Assembly (NCBI RefSeq): GCF_002920575.1
Contig: NZ_PQSQ01000005.1
Location: forward strand, 101,267 to 165,266
Reading direction: 5' to 3'
DNA: 64,000 bases
Source of the DNA: Streptomyces sp. Ru73
Lineage (GTDB): Bacteria; Actinomycetota; Actinomycetes; Streptomycetales; Streptomycetaceae
Shown here: one piece after another, positions 49,916 through 58,659 of the stretch
Layout of the letters: each line of letters opens with the position of its first letter
Position numbering within the stretch: the stretch's first letter is position 1
Position numbers and translations under genes: made by a program
The notes under the pieces: generated by a model
Told to the model about the DNA's origin: nothing
Seen by the model: the letters and a program-made list of their open reading frames with translations, nothing else
The model's database searches: none

Positions 49916-50364
49916 CCCTTCGCCCAGCCGCCCCGCAGCAACTCATCCTCCGCCCTGGCCACGCCCCCTACAACCGCATCCCGAGCCACCCGCCCCAGCG
50001 CACAACGCCTCGCCTGCGCCGCACTCGCCCTCCCGCTGTTGCTCATCGCCAATTCCGAGATCGCCAACTCCGAGATGGCGAACTTCGAGGCTGGCCGTCG
50101 GCGAGTTGCACAGCAGGCTGGTCTGGGTGCCTTGCCTCCCGGTACGCCGCGGACTCGCTCCAGCGCGTGGTCGCACGCCGACAGCGATGTAGCGGGCGGC
50201 CAGCTCGCGACCAGATCCCACACTCCGATCGGGGAGTGCAGTTGTGGCCCAAATTGTCGAGCATGATGCTCTCGATTTTCGTTTGTCCCACCACAACGCC
50301 CAGCCATACGGTCAAACTGTCCGTCTTCCGCCTTCCGCCTTCCGCCACCTGAGAGTGAGGACCG
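49916..50364. other. Intergenic region with a 15-bp tandem repeat
   Basis: 449 bases between the aminotransferase and arginase-family genes. Three tandem 15-bp units (50045-50059 ATCGCCAATTCCGAG, 50060-50074, and a degraded 50075-50089) are the only structure I see. A frame through them would encode IANSE-like repeats, but it has no ribosome site and no family. Confidence 0.5.
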
Positions 50365-51234
50365 ATGACCGTCTCGACTGCCGCCCGAACATCCCCGGTG
50401 GTCACGCACTTCGCAGCCCGTGCCGGTGATCACAACGACCGTGCGATGCAGGGTTCGGGAATGATCGCCGCCGAGCTGGCGTCCCGCCTGGACACTGCCC
50501 CGGTCGTGGTCGGAACGCCCGAACCCGCGCTCTGTACGAACTGGAAGGACGAACTCGCGGCGGCGCGCCCGGCACTACGGGCGATGGCTCAGCAGTACGA
50601 GCACGTCTTCCACAGCGGAGGTACGCCGGTCACCGCGCTGAGCCGGTGCGCGGTCGCCCTGGCAACCCTTCCCGTCCTCGCCAAGTATCGCCCCGACGCG
50701 GTCGTCGTCTGGTTCGACGCACACGCTGATCTGAACACTCCCGAGAGCACCACGACCGGCTACCTGGGCGGTCTCGCCCTGAGCGGGCCGCTGGGGATGT
50801 GGGACACGGGCCTGGGCGACGGGCTCAAGGCCGAGAACGTGATCCTGTGCGGGGCCCGCGACATCGACCCGCCCGAGCAGTCGTTGATCGACCAAGGCGT
50901 GGTCACGCTGCTGGGCATGGGCCCGGCCCTCACGACCAGGCTGCGGGCCGCGATCGCCGGCCGCCCGGTGTACGTACACATCGACTGCGACGTCCTGGAA
51001 CCCGGGATCGTGCCGACCGACTACGTCGTACCACACGGCCTCACACTGGAGGACCTGAACGCCCTCGCCGACGTGCTGGCCGAGCACGAGGTCGTCGGCC
51101 TGGAAATCGGCGAGTTCGAGGCGGGGGAGGGCCTTACGGGCAACGACACCACCAGCCCCGGTCCGCTTCTCGACGCCCTCCAGCCCCTACTGGAGGGGGC
51201 GGCGTTGGGGTGCTCGGGGCGGCGGACGGACTGA
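50365..51234 (+). CDS. Arginase/ureohydrolase family protein with altered metal-binding motifs
   Basis: 289 residues. Two of the three ureohydrolase metal motifs are intact: WFDAHADLNTP (118-122 DAHAD) and HIDCDVLEP (205-209). The first, normally GGDHS, reads HSGGTPVTA (85-90), so the metal-binding histidine is absent. The guanidino-substrate loop SGN-x-H is replaced by TGYLGGL. It may hydrolyse a non-guanidino substrate, use one metal, or be inactive. GTGAGGA lies upstream of the ATG. Arginase, ornithine-cyclodeaminase-like and aminotransferase genes within 5 kb suggest arginine/ornithine-type chemistry. Confidence 0.85.
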   Translation: MTVSTAARTSPVVTHFAARAGDHNDRAMQGSGMIAAELASRLDTAPVVVGTPEPALCTNWKDELAAARPALRAMAQQYEHVFHSGGTPVTALSRCAVALATLPVLAKYRPDAVVVWFDAHADLNTPESTTTGYLGGLALSGPLGMWDTGLGDGLKAENVILCGARDIDPPEQSLIDQGVVTLLGMGPALTTRLRAAIAGRPVYVHIDCDVLEPGIVPTDYVVPHGLTLEDLNALADVLAEHEVVGLEIGEFEAGEGLTGNDTTSPGPLLDALQPLLEGAALGCSGRRTD

Positions 51235-51282
51235 CCACACACTGAGCGGTGGAACGGACTGACCACGCACTGAGCGGTGGAT
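51227..51282. repeat. 28-bp tandem repeat across the arginase-family stop codon
   Basis: Two copies (51227-51254, 51255-51282) differing at two positions. Each holds a CCAC...GGTGG dyad. The first copy contains the stop codon. Confidence 0.8.
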
Positions 51283-51438
51283 CGGTGGCATTCGGTCACT
51301 GGCCAGCCAGCCAGTCTGCGGAAACGTGCGCGGTCACGCCCGAGCGCGCGTGCCAGTGAGGCCGGCCGGAACGGCACTGCGTACCGCGCTGTTTGAGGGT
51401 GTCGACGACCGCGTGCCGGGGCCGCCGTGATGGGGAGT

Positions 51439-51468
51439 CGGGCCCGGCACGTTCACGCGCCGGGCCCG
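51439..51468 (-). terminator. Terminator of the EF-hand gene
   Basis: CGGGCCCGGC and its complement around a 10-base loop, ending seven bases beyond the EF-hand stop on its strand. Confidence 0.7.
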
Positions 51469-51474
51469 GCGGCG

Positions 51475-51693
51475 TCAGCCATTCATGGCCGCCCAGAACT
51501 CCTCGAAGGACATCTGACGATCGCCGTTGGCGTCGAGCGAGTCGATCAGCCCCTGGGCCTCGGACTCGGTGATCTCCGAACCCTCCAGCTCCGCCACGAC
51601 CTTGCGGTACTCGTCCGCGGTGACCAGGCCGTCCCCGTCGACGTCGTAACGCTCGAAGACCTTGCGCGCCGCCGTCTCCACGATGTCTGCCAT
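51475..51693 (-). CDS. Small EF-hand calcium-binding protein, Cab type
   Basis: 72 residues with two EF-hands. The loop DVDGDGLVTADE (17-28) is canonical. The second, DANGDRQMSFEE (54-65), has acceptable ligands at positions 1, 3, 5 and 12. Length and layout match the CabB/CabC-like proteins of Streptomyces, calcium buffers linked to aerial growth. The start at ATG 51693 (GTG 51702 possible) follows GGTGGAG. It is inserted between arginase-family and cupin genes on the opposite strand. Confidence 0.93.
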   Translation of the reverse strand: MADIVETAARKVFERYDVDGDGLVTADEYRKVVAELEGSEITESEAQGLIDSLDANGDRQMSFEEFWAAMNG

Positions 51694-52011
51694 GTGCTCC
51701 ACCCTTCTGCGATCTTCGCTGACGTGCCCAGGCTATCCGTCCGCGTGAAACCCGGTGGATGCCGCCCCACCTGCAGGAATCGGTGGGGGGAGATGCGTTG
51801 GTATCGGCCGGGATGCCGGGCCCGGCGGCTGCGGAGCGAGTATTTGGCAGGTGCGTGCGACTCACGGCTACGGCGCCGCGCCGCGTCTGGGCCGGAGACG
51901 CCAGCGAGGCGGCGTACAGCGGATCCGACGCGACCGGGCCTGGCAGGAAAGTACCGCATGATGTCGTTTCTGACACTCGGCGTACTGGCAGGGGCCGGAG
52001 AAGCTGGTGCC

Positions 52012-52344
52012 ATGACAACAGAGCACAACGCCCTTGCTTTCGAGTGTTCGTCGCTGGACGATGCGCCGGTTCGGGAAATCTTCCCCGGCATCCGGCTGCG
52101 CCCGTTGTGGAGCGGGGAAAACGGCGCGAAGGCTCACGTACTGGAGATGGACCCGGGTACGTGCTGGGAGGGCATCGACGTGCACGAACCGGGGCCCGAG
52201 GAGGTCTTCGTCGTCGCGGGCATCTTCAACGACGGCCAACGGGACTTTCCCGCCGGCTCCTTCATTCACGCCCCAGCGGGTTCCTCCCATGTCCCGCAAA
52301 CGACAACGGGATGTACGTTGTTCGTCTTCTACCCCGAGGGCTGA
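52012..52344 (+). CDS. Cupin domain protein, ChrR-like
   Basis: 110 residues. IFPGIRLRPLWSGENGAKAHVLEMDPGTCWEGIDVHEPGPEEVFVVAGIFNDGQRDFPAGSFIHAPAGSSHVPQ contains the two cupin motifs with His and Glu metal ligands, in the order seen in the ChrR cupin (anti-sigma-factor partner) family. No ECF sigma factor adjoins, so an enzymatic or sensor role is open. ATG 52012 has GGAGAAG upstream; ATG 51958/51961 would add an unrelated leader of about 18 residues. Confidence 0.85.
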   Translation: MTTEHNALAFECSSLDDAPVREIFPGIRLRPLWSGENGAKAHVLEMDPGTCWEGIDVHEPGPEEVFVVAGIFNDGQRDFPAGSFIHAPAGSSHVPQTTTGCTLFVFYPEG

Positions 52345-52434
52345 CCAGCCCGTCTGCCGGGCGCCCCTGCTTCGGCCAACGGCCCGGCATCGAAGCGTGG
52401 GGAGCCAAGTCGGTGGCGACGACCCAAGCAACGC

Positions 52435-53400
52435 TCACCCGCGCGACGGGTCCGTCGCCCCGCCGACCTTGCGCAGCGCAGCGTCCGCGATCACGGCGTC
52501 CTGCCAGGCCATGCCGGACCCCTTGAACAGCACGGGCCGCGAGCCGTCGAGTACGGCCTCGCCCCGCACCACGTCTGCCATGGGCAGCAGCCGCTCGGCT
52601 GTGAGTACCCCTTCGGCCACCGGCAGGGCGATGTCTCCGCATTCGCGCAGCGCGGTCTTGCGATCCTCCACGATGACCTGAGCACGGGCGGCCAGCGCCG
52701 AGTCCACCTCACGGGCGTCGGGGGAGTGCGAGCCCACGGCGAGTACGACGACGTCGGGCCCGAGCAGCGTCGAGTCGAACAGCGGCCGGGCGGAGGTCGT
52801 CGCGCACACCACGAGGTCGGCCTGCCGCAGCCACTGCTCACACTGTTCCACCGGCACCACCCTGTCTTCGCGTACCAGCTCCGGCTGGGCGCGTGACGGG
52901 TCGCGTACGACGTAGGTGACGTCCGAGAGCGCAACCCCGGCATCCCGCAGCGTCCGCACGTGACCGGCGCCCTGGGGCCCGGCGCCGAAGACCACCGTGC
53001 GCCAGCGGCGTCCCGGCCCGGTCACGAGCGGCAGTACGGCCGCGACGGAGACCGCGGGCGTGCGCAGTGTGGTCAGCGCGGCGCCGTCGATGACGGCGGC
53101 GGGTGCGTAGGCGGGCGGCTGGAAGACCACGTGCACGCCCTGAATGCGGGGCAACCCGCGTGCTGTGTTGTCCGGCACGGCGGAGAGAACCTTCACGCCT
53201 ATGCCGTGTTCCGACGCGGAAGGCATGGACAGCAGCTGCCCGTCGCCGTGGGGGAGGGACAGGACCGAGCGTGGCTGGTCGGCGGCCGGGTCGAGCCCGG
53301 CGATCAGTGCGTCCCGGATCGCGGCGACGGCTTCGCTCGGCCGCAGTAGCTGGGCGAGTTCTTCGGTGCCGATGTAGTCGATCTTCGTGCTCTGCGCCAC
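52435..53400 (-). CDS. Ornithine cyclodeaminase / mu-crystallin family protein
   Basis: 321 residues. KIDYIGTEELAQLLRPSEAVAAIRDAL starts the family fold. The NAD-binding Rossmann motif is VVFGAGPQGAGHVRTLRDAG, followed by CATTSARPLFDSTLLGPDVVVLAVGSHSPDAREVDSALAARAQVIVEDRKTAL, typical of the family. Members include ornithine cyclodeaminase, alanine dehydrogenase and imine reductases, so the exact reaction is open. AGGGA eight bases before GTG 53400 fixes the start. With the aminotransferase and arginase-family genes it points to basic-amino-acid metabolism. Confidence 0.9.
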   Translation of the reverse strand: MAQSTKIDYIGTEELAQLLRPSEAVAAIRDALIAGLDPAADQPRSVLSLPHGDGQLLSMPSASEHGIGVKVLSAVPDNTARGLPRIQGVHVVFQPPAYAPAAVIDGAALTTLRTPAVSVAAVLPLVTGPGRRWRTVVFGAGPQGAGHVRTLRDAGVALSDVTYVVRDPSRAQPELVREDRVVPVEQCEQWLRQADLVVCATTSARPLFDSTLLGPDVVVLAVGSHSPDAREVDSALAARAQVIVEDRKTALRECGDIALPVAEGVLTAERLLPMADVVRGEAVLDGSRPVLFKGSGMAWQDAVIADAALRKVGGATDPSRG

Positions 53401-54013
53401 AGTGCGGTCCCTGCTCGTGTGTCGATCATTCCGGAACCACAGCATCGTAGAAATCACGGACGTGCGCAGTACCCCGTCCGCTCTGCTCCTGTTCTTTCCC
53501 GCCCTTCGGTCGATCTTGGGCGAGGGCGAGCGGGTCAAGTGGTGGCGCATCTCCTGAGCCGGGCCGAGGGTCACGCGCCCGAGCCACCGCATCCCTGCGG
53601 TGCGTTAAGCATGACCGTGCACATCGAAAATCTGCACAGAGGCTTCACGGCCCTTCCGTAACCACCCGTCGTGCGCCAGCCGACCAGCAGTACGTACAAC
53701 GAACCACCGCCTAACCGCACGACGAACAGTTGTCGTAGCCGCGCGGGGTCGGCTGCTCTCGGAAGCCGGTGGCACGACACCGCGCGCACGTCGCAGATTC
53801 TCCTCGAAAGAGCAGGTCAGGGCAGGTCAGGCCAGGTGTGGCGGGCAGGAACGGATTCCTGCCCGGTCGCCGGAACCGTGGCGTGCCGACGCCTGATCAC
53901 TGGCGGACGGGGGTATGTCACAGAGGAAACGGATGATCTTCTTCCGGTTTTCCGGTAGGTATATCGGGCCGCTCCACGGCGGCCTGAGTACCTCAACGGG
54001 GAGGAATCGCACC
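53401..54013. other. Intergenic region without a convincing gene
   Basis: 613 bases between the leftward cyclodeaminase-like gene and the rightward 119-residue protein, so it holds two promoters. A short AGGTCAGG-type tandem lies near 53813-53838. Small frames lack ribosome sites. Confidence 0.45.
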
Positions 54014-54373
54014 ATGACTGACAAGACGCCCTCATCGCTCGCCGACGACGCCGCCGAAGCCGTCGGGGCCCTCAGTCGCCGCACCCAGGACAGCGAGGGC
54101 GGACAGGGGTGGCAGCAGCCGGAGGAAGCCTGCGCCACCGTCGGCGCCCTCGTCACGATGGCGATGCGGCTGCCCGAGGTCTTCGACCAGATCTGCGCGT
54201 TCATCGAACACCTGGAGTTCAGAGCGCACCTGCGCAGCAACCGCGACACGCTCGAATCCGACCTGCTCGACACATATGCCGGACTGGTCGAAGCCAAGGA
54301 AGCCGCGGAAAGACTGCACGCGGCGCTGAGCCTCGCGCAGTCCGGCCTGCGGCCCCTCGCCTACAAGAGCTGA
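54014..54373 (+). CDS. Small helical protein of unknown function
   Basis: 119 residues, almost entirely helical. SSLADDAAEAVGALSRRTQDSEGGQGWQQPEEACATVGALVTMAMRLPEVFDQICAFIEHLEF is followed by an amphipathic C-terminal helix (VEAKEAAERLHAALSLAQ). GGGGAGGA upstream of the ATG supports translation. It is convergent with the ANTAR-GAF gene. Size and composition suggest a partner or adaptor protein, but no family is recognised. Confidence 0.75.
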   Translation: MTDKTPSSLADDAAEAVGALSRRTQDSEGGQGWQQPEEACATVGALVTMAMRLPEVFDQICAFIEHLEFRAHLRSNRDTLESDLLDTYAGLVEAKEAAERLHAALSLAQSGLRPLAYKS

Positions 54374-54471
54374 CCTCCTGCACCGCAGCCGGTGTAGTGG
54401 TCGGGGCACTGGTGTGCCCGTTCCACCACCCGTCGGCCAAGGAGGCCAGCTGCGGGTCGCGTCGGCCTGCT

Positions 54472-54507
54472 GCCCGGAGCGAGGTCTTCGATGTCCTCGC
54501 TCCGGGC
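54472..54507. terminator. Hairpin between convergent 119-residue-protein and ANTAR-GAF genes
   Basis: Perfect 13-bp arms GCCCGGAGCGAGG and complement (54472-54484, 54495-54507), loop of ten bases. The remainder of the 54374-54783 gap shows no gene. Confidence 0.65.
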
Positions 54508-54783
54508 TCCCACTCCGGCTCCGGTGGCTGCCTCAGGTTCGTCGATGCGGGGAAAACCTCGGGTCAGGAGCCCGCGGGCGGTACCGAGAGTCAGGAGTGA
54601 CTGGCCGTGCAGCGGATGGGTGCCGAGTGGCCCGTGCCGCTGGCGCGTCCGTCGGCGCCGGCGTCGACGCTGCCCCGCCGCTATGGGAACGCGTTCCCGA
54701 GCCGCACCCCGGCAGAGCCGGTCGGCCCCGGCCCGCCGACGGCTTCGCAGCGCGGCGGCTCGTACCGCACCGAGCCCCCAGAC

Positions 54784-55674
54784 CTACTTGGTACTGCCAT
54801 TGGCCGAGCGCCGGGACGGCGTGGCGGCGCGCAGGGCCGACCCGCGCTGGTGGAGGTCTTCCAGGGCGTTCAGCACGATGGTGCGCTGATGCCAGTCCAG
54901 CCACTGGCCCGCCTGCCGGGCCATGGCGTCCAAGGCGGTCGCCTGCGCACGCGTGAGGTCCTGGTTCTCCCGCGGCAGATGCAGGGAGAACACCCCGACG
55001 GTGTGGCCCGCGGCCGAGACCATCGGGATGCTGTGCGCGGTACGGCTGCCCGCCGCGAGGATCATCTCGCGCGCCCCTTCGCTGACCGCCGGATCGGTGG
55101 CGATGTCGGAGACGACGCGGACCTGGCGCTGAGCAGCGAGGGAGCAAGGGGTGCCGTCGTCGACCACGGCGAAGAAGTCCAGGAAGTCCTCATTGAGCCC
55201 GAGGTGGTGCTCCATTCGCAGGCCGATCAGCGGATCCATCGTCTGCAGATCACCCATCTGCGCCCCGGTGAACGTCAGCGCCTGATGGAGTACCTGCTTC
55301 AGCACGGTGCTGCGGCTGACCTTGTCCGGGCGGTGACCGGGCAGGAAGCGCAACGCCGGCGGCGTCCGGCCGGACCGGCCCGGAAACCACAGAGCCTGAT
55401 CGTTGTCGGGCCGGGGCACGGACACCACGGCGGACGCCAGCTCCCGCAGCTTCACATTGTGCCGCTGTGAGCAGCGCTTCATCAGGTCGAAGGCGCTCTG
55501 TGCGTCCGGCAGCCGGTAGCGCTCCTGCACGATGCCCTGTGCCTGCGAGATCAGCGGATGGGTGCGGACCTTGGCGCGCAGGTTCCGTACTTCCTGACGG
55601 AGCTGGTCGAGCTCCGCCTCGCGGGCGTCTAAAGGCTCGTGCTCCTTAGATACCGATTCTGTCGGCTCTTGCAT
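54784..55674 (-). CDS. ANTAR and GAF domain protein, domains in unusual order
   Basis: 296 residues. An N-terminal coiled coil (EAELDQLRQEVRNLRAKV) runs into ANTAR (HPLISQAQGIVQERYRLPDAQSAFDLMKRCSQRHNVKLRELASAVV), an RNA-binding antiterminator module. A GAF domain follows (VLKQVLHQALTFTGAQMGDLQTMDPLIGLRMEHHLGLNEDFLDFFAVVDDGTPCSLA, SVPMVSAAGHTVGVFSLH-type). Most actinobacterial proteins of this kind are GAF then ANTAR; here ANTAR comes first. The ATG follows GGAGGA. It probably senses a small ligand or redox state and acts on a terminator elsewhere. Confidence 0.9.
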   Translation of the reverse strand: MQEPTESVSKEHEPLDAREAELDQLRQEVRNLRAKVRTHPLISQAQGIVQERYRLPDAQSAFDLMKRCSQRHNVKLRELASAVVSVPRPDNDQALWFPGRSGRTPPALRFLPGHRPDKVSRSTVLKQVLHQALTFTGAQMGDLQTMDPLIGLRMEHHLGLNEDFLDFFAVVDDGTPCSLAAQRQVRVVSDIATDPAVSEGAREMILAAGSRTAHSIPMVSAAGHTVGVFSLHLPRENQDLTRAQATALDAMARQAGQWLDWHQRTIVLNALEDLHQRGSALRAATPSRRSANGSTK

Positions 55675-56129
55675 ACTTTTCCTCCGGTTCCGACCCGGAC
55701 CGTGCTGGGGACACAGTGCGCGAGCAGGTGCAGAGCGAACCTAACCCATTCCCTTCCCGTGCTGAGCAAGCCGGCCAGTGCGCTCCGGGAGCCTGCGCGG
55801 CCGCCATGGGGCCCGCGTCGGGCCGTCCGCGACGCTCGTCAGGCTGCCGGATCACCGGAGTACGCCCTCCCAGCCCTCGCAGCCGACGCGCACCATGCAC
55901 TCACCACGGGCTTCACCGAGTACGAGCAATGGCTGCTGCGGCAGGGCAGCAGTGCCGCAATGCGGCAACCTGGCGATGCCGCAATGAGGCAATGCGGGCG
56001 ATGCGGCGCTGTGGCACCGACGACGCACCGGCACGGACGGCCGTAGGGAAGGACGATACGTCCACCCGGACGACGCGTCGGCACCCGACCCCGGTGACAT
56101 GACGTGGGCCGGATGCCGACGCGTTCGGG
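55675..56129. other. Intergenic region with inverted GCCGCAATGCGGC-type motifs
   Basis: 455 bases before the ANTAR-GAF gene. TGCCGC-AAT-GCGGCA (55953-55967) is a perfect dyad, and partial copies of TGCCGCAATG and GCAATGCGG follow to about 56010. They could form stem-loops or be operator-like. I see no gene. Confidence 0.5.
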
Positions 56130-57785
56130 TCACCGGTCGGCGTCCGCACCCACCGACGGCAGGTACTGCGGTGCCCGCCACGCGGCGAGCCGGTGTTCTA
56201 CTGCCGCTCCCAGCGACAGCAGCTTGGCGTCCTGGCGGTCGCCGGCCATCAGCAGTACGCCGACGGGCAGCTTGCCCACGGAACCGGCGGGTACCGACAA
56301 GGACGGGTACCCGGAGACGGCCGCCGGGGTGGACGACGGGATCACATCGTTGTCGCCCCGCGCACAGTCGGTCGTCCATGCGGGCGGGTTGGTCGGCGAG
56401 GCGATGGCGTCGAGCCGGTGGGTGGCCATCGTCTCGTCGATGGAACGCCGGGAGAGGTCCTTGAGCTCCGCGCGCATGGCCCGGTACTTCGGGTCGGTGG
56501 TCGACGGCGCGGCGAGGGCCTGCTCGAACAGCTCCTGTCCGGCGAAACACGTCCGTTCCGCGGGGTGGGTGCGGTTGAACTCGATGAGTCCGGCGAGGTC
56601 CCGCGGCCCGTGGCGGGTGGCGAGGTAGGCGTCGATGTCCCGGTGGAACTCGCTGAGCAGGGCAGGGAATTCAAGCTCCGCGAGCCGCTTCTGGTACGGC
56701 GGCGTCACCTCGACGACCTCGGCCCCCGCCGCGCGCAGCTTCTTCGCCGTACGGGTCATCAGGGCATCCACCTCCGGCCCGAGCGAGGGCAGTCGCCACA
56801 GGCCGATCCGCTTGCCCCGCAGACTGTCGGGGCGGAGCGCGGTGTCGGTGAGGCCGGCAGCGCCGCCGGAACGCGCGCCGCCGCTACCGCTGATCACCGA
56901 CAGGGTGAGCGCGGTGTCGGTGACGTTGCGCGCCATGGGTCCAGCGGTGTCCTGCTCCGCGGAGATCGGTACCACGCCGTCCTGGCTGACCAGACCGAGG
57001 CTGGGCTTGTGGCCGACGACCCCGTTCATGCCGGCCGGGCACACGATGGACCCGTCCGTCTCAGTGCCGATCGCCACCTGGGCCAGCGATGCGGCGAGCG
57101 CGGCGGCCGAGCCGGAGGAGGACCCGCACGGGTTCCGGTCCAGCACATACGGATTGTGGGTCTGCCCGCCTACGGCTGACCAGCCCGAGGTCGGCTTCTC
57201 CGCGCGAAAGTTCGCCCATTCCGACAGGTTGGTCTTGCCGAGGATGACTGCCCCGGCCTTCCGCAGCCGCGTCACCAGGTCGGCGTCGGCGCTGGGCGGC
57301 TTCCCGGCCAGCGCCAGCGAACCGGCCGTCGACGCGAGCCCGCGGGTGTTCACATTGTCCTTGATCAGAACAGGGATGCCGTCGAGCGGCCCGCGGACAG
57401 CGCCGCGCCGATGCCTGGCATCACTCGCGGCGGCCTGCCACAGAGCCGTCGGGTCGGTACGCAGCACCGCGTGGATCTTGGGATCGATGGTCTTGATCCG
57501 CTGCAGATAGGCGGTGGTCAACGCCGATGAGGTCAGTGAACCGTCCCCCATCCGCGCCTGCAGCTGCGGAATCGTCACCGTGTCGAGGTCGACGCCGAGC
57601 CGGCCGGCGCCTCGCCCCGTGCCCGTACCGGTCTGCGGTGAACCTGCCGTGCCCATACCGGCATCGGTATGGGTACCGGCATCGGCGGCCGCCGCCGGTG
57701 GATGCGTTGCGGCGGCGAGAAGGGACGACGCAAGCAGGCCGGCAGCGGCCAGCGCGGTGATGCTCCTGTTCCTGACGTTCCTCAT
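56130..57785 (-). CDS. Secreted amidase (amidase signature family)
   Basis: 551 residues. A Sec signal peptide (RNVRNRSITALAAAGLLASSLLAAA) is followed by a Thr/Gly-rich linker. The amidase-signature triad is then visible: Lys in PVLIKDNVNT, the cis-Ser in the Gly/Ser-rich PCGSSSGSAAALAAS, and the nucleophilic Ser in GTETDGSIVCPAG. FGVDLDTVTIPQLQARM-type N-terminal sequence also matches. It hydrolyses an amide bond of an unidentified extracellular substrate. The start has a weak ribosome site. Confidence 0.9.
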   Translation of the reverse strand: MRNVRNRSITALAAAGLLASSLLAAATHPPAAAADAGTHTDAGMGTAGSPQTGTGTGRGAGRLGVDLDTVTIPQLQARMGDGSLTSSALTTAYLQRIKTIDPKIHAVLRTDPTALWQAAASDARHRRGAVRGPLDGIPVLIKDNVNTRGLASTAGSLALAGKPPSADADLVTRLRKAGAVILGKTNLSEWANFRAEKPTSGWSAVGGQTHNPYVLDRNPCGSSSGSAAALAASLAQVAIGTETDGSIVCPAGMNGVVGHKPSLGLVSQDGVVPISAEQDTAGPMARNVTDTALTLSVISGSGGARSGGAAGLTDTALRPDSLRGKRIGLWRLPSLGPEVDALMTRTAKKLRAAGAEVVEVTPPYQKRLAELEFPALLSEFHRDIDAYLATRHGPRDLAGLIEFNRTHPAERTCFAGQELFEQALAAPSTTDPKYRAMRAELKDLSRRSIDETMATHRLDAIASPTNPPAWTTDCARGDNDVIPSSTPAAVSGYPSLSVPAGSVGKLPVGVLLMAGDRQDAKLLSLGAAVEHRLAAWRAPQYLPSVGADADR

Positions 57786-58038
57786 GATGGGTAGCGCACT
57801 ACACGCCGGTACCGCACCGCAAGACCGCCGATCCCCTGAAACTCCGCGGTGGGAAGTGCCTTGGGTGGTATGGGCGTTGTCGAAAAACATGCCGGATCGG
57901 GGCGGCCTGGTCGAACGGCGCGCAGCACACCTCACTGCGCCACCCTGCGGGAGTACATTCTTACGGGCCCGGGCGAAAGCCATGCGGCCGAGGGGCTGGC
58001 GACGAAAACGGCGGAACGGCTGGACGGCGGAACGCTCC

Positions 58039-58479
58039 TCAGCTGAGCTGTTCGGCCAGTCCGACGATGATGCCCTCGGGACCGCGTACGTAACAGAGCC
58101 GGTAGCTGTTCTCGTACTGGGCAACCTCGCCGACGAGTTCGGCGCCATGGGTGCGCAGGCGCGCAACGACGTCGTCGATGTCGTCCACGGCGAACATGAC
58201 GCGGCGAATGCCCAGTGTGTTCGTGGGCGCGTCCTCCGGGCCGGCGCTGACGGCCTTCGGCGTGTGGAACTTCGCCAGCTCGATGCGGCCGGGGCCGTCC
58301 GGTACCCGCAGCATGGCGACGTCCTGCCGTACGTCGTCGAGCCCGATGACACGCTCCACCCAGCGCCCCTCGACGGGCCCTTTGCCCTCCAGCTCCATGC
58401 CAAGCTCGACGAAGAACGAAACAACCGCGTCGAGGTCGTCGACAACGATGAGAACGTTGTCCATCCGCTGGATCGCCAT
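58039..58479 (-). CDS. VOC family protein (glyoxalase/bleomycin-resistance fold)
   Basis: 146 residues with two beta-alpha-beta-beta-beta modules: RMDNVLIVVDDLDAVVSFFVELGMELEG and RRVMFAVDDIDDVVARLRTHGAELVGE. It ends YVRGPEGIIVGLAEQ, with a conserved Glu/Gly pair near the metal site. It resembles lactoylglutathione-lyase-like proteins of unknown substrate. GAGGAG seven bases before ATG 58479 fixes the start. A second VOC gene lies divergent. Confidence 0.92.
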   Translation of the reverse strand: MAIQRMDNVLIVVDDLDAVVSFFVELGMELEGKGPVEGRWVERVIGLDDVRQDVAMLRVPDGPGRIELAKFHTPKAVSAGPEDAPTNTLGIRRVMFAVDDIDDVVARLRTHGAELVGEVAQYENSYRLCYVRGPEGIIVGLAEQLS

Positions 58480-58532
58480 GCCGAGTCTCCTCGATGCCGT
58501 ACGGCCAGGACGGCCGCATCCGCTCTTGGGGC

Positions 58533-58617
58533 GGAGCCGCCGGGGTGGCACCTACCCCTGCCCCTGGGACGGAGCCGCCGGGGGTGACGCCTGCCCCTGG
58601 GACGGAGCCGCCGGGCA
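58533..58617. repeat. Three copies of a GGAGCCGCCGGG-containing repeat between divergent VOC genes
   Basis: GGAGCCGCCGGG begins at 58533, 58571 and 58604 (spacings 38 and 33). The last two copies belong to a 33-bp unit starting CCCCTGGGAC. They fall in the shared promoter region of the two VOC genes. Confidence 0.7.
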
Positions 58618-58659
58618 GTTCTCGACATCCTCTCCCACTCCTTGTTCAAGAATGGGCGA

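Noticed and set aside
50045..51282. CRISPR-like repeats
   Set aside because: The repeats are tandem without spacers, two or three copies only, and no cas gene occurs in the window.
48013..53400. Calling the amino-acid group an enduracididine or capreomycidine biosynthetic cluster
   Set aside because: No arginine hydroxylase, peptide synthetase or carrier gene is present; the aminotransferase resemblance alone is too weak.
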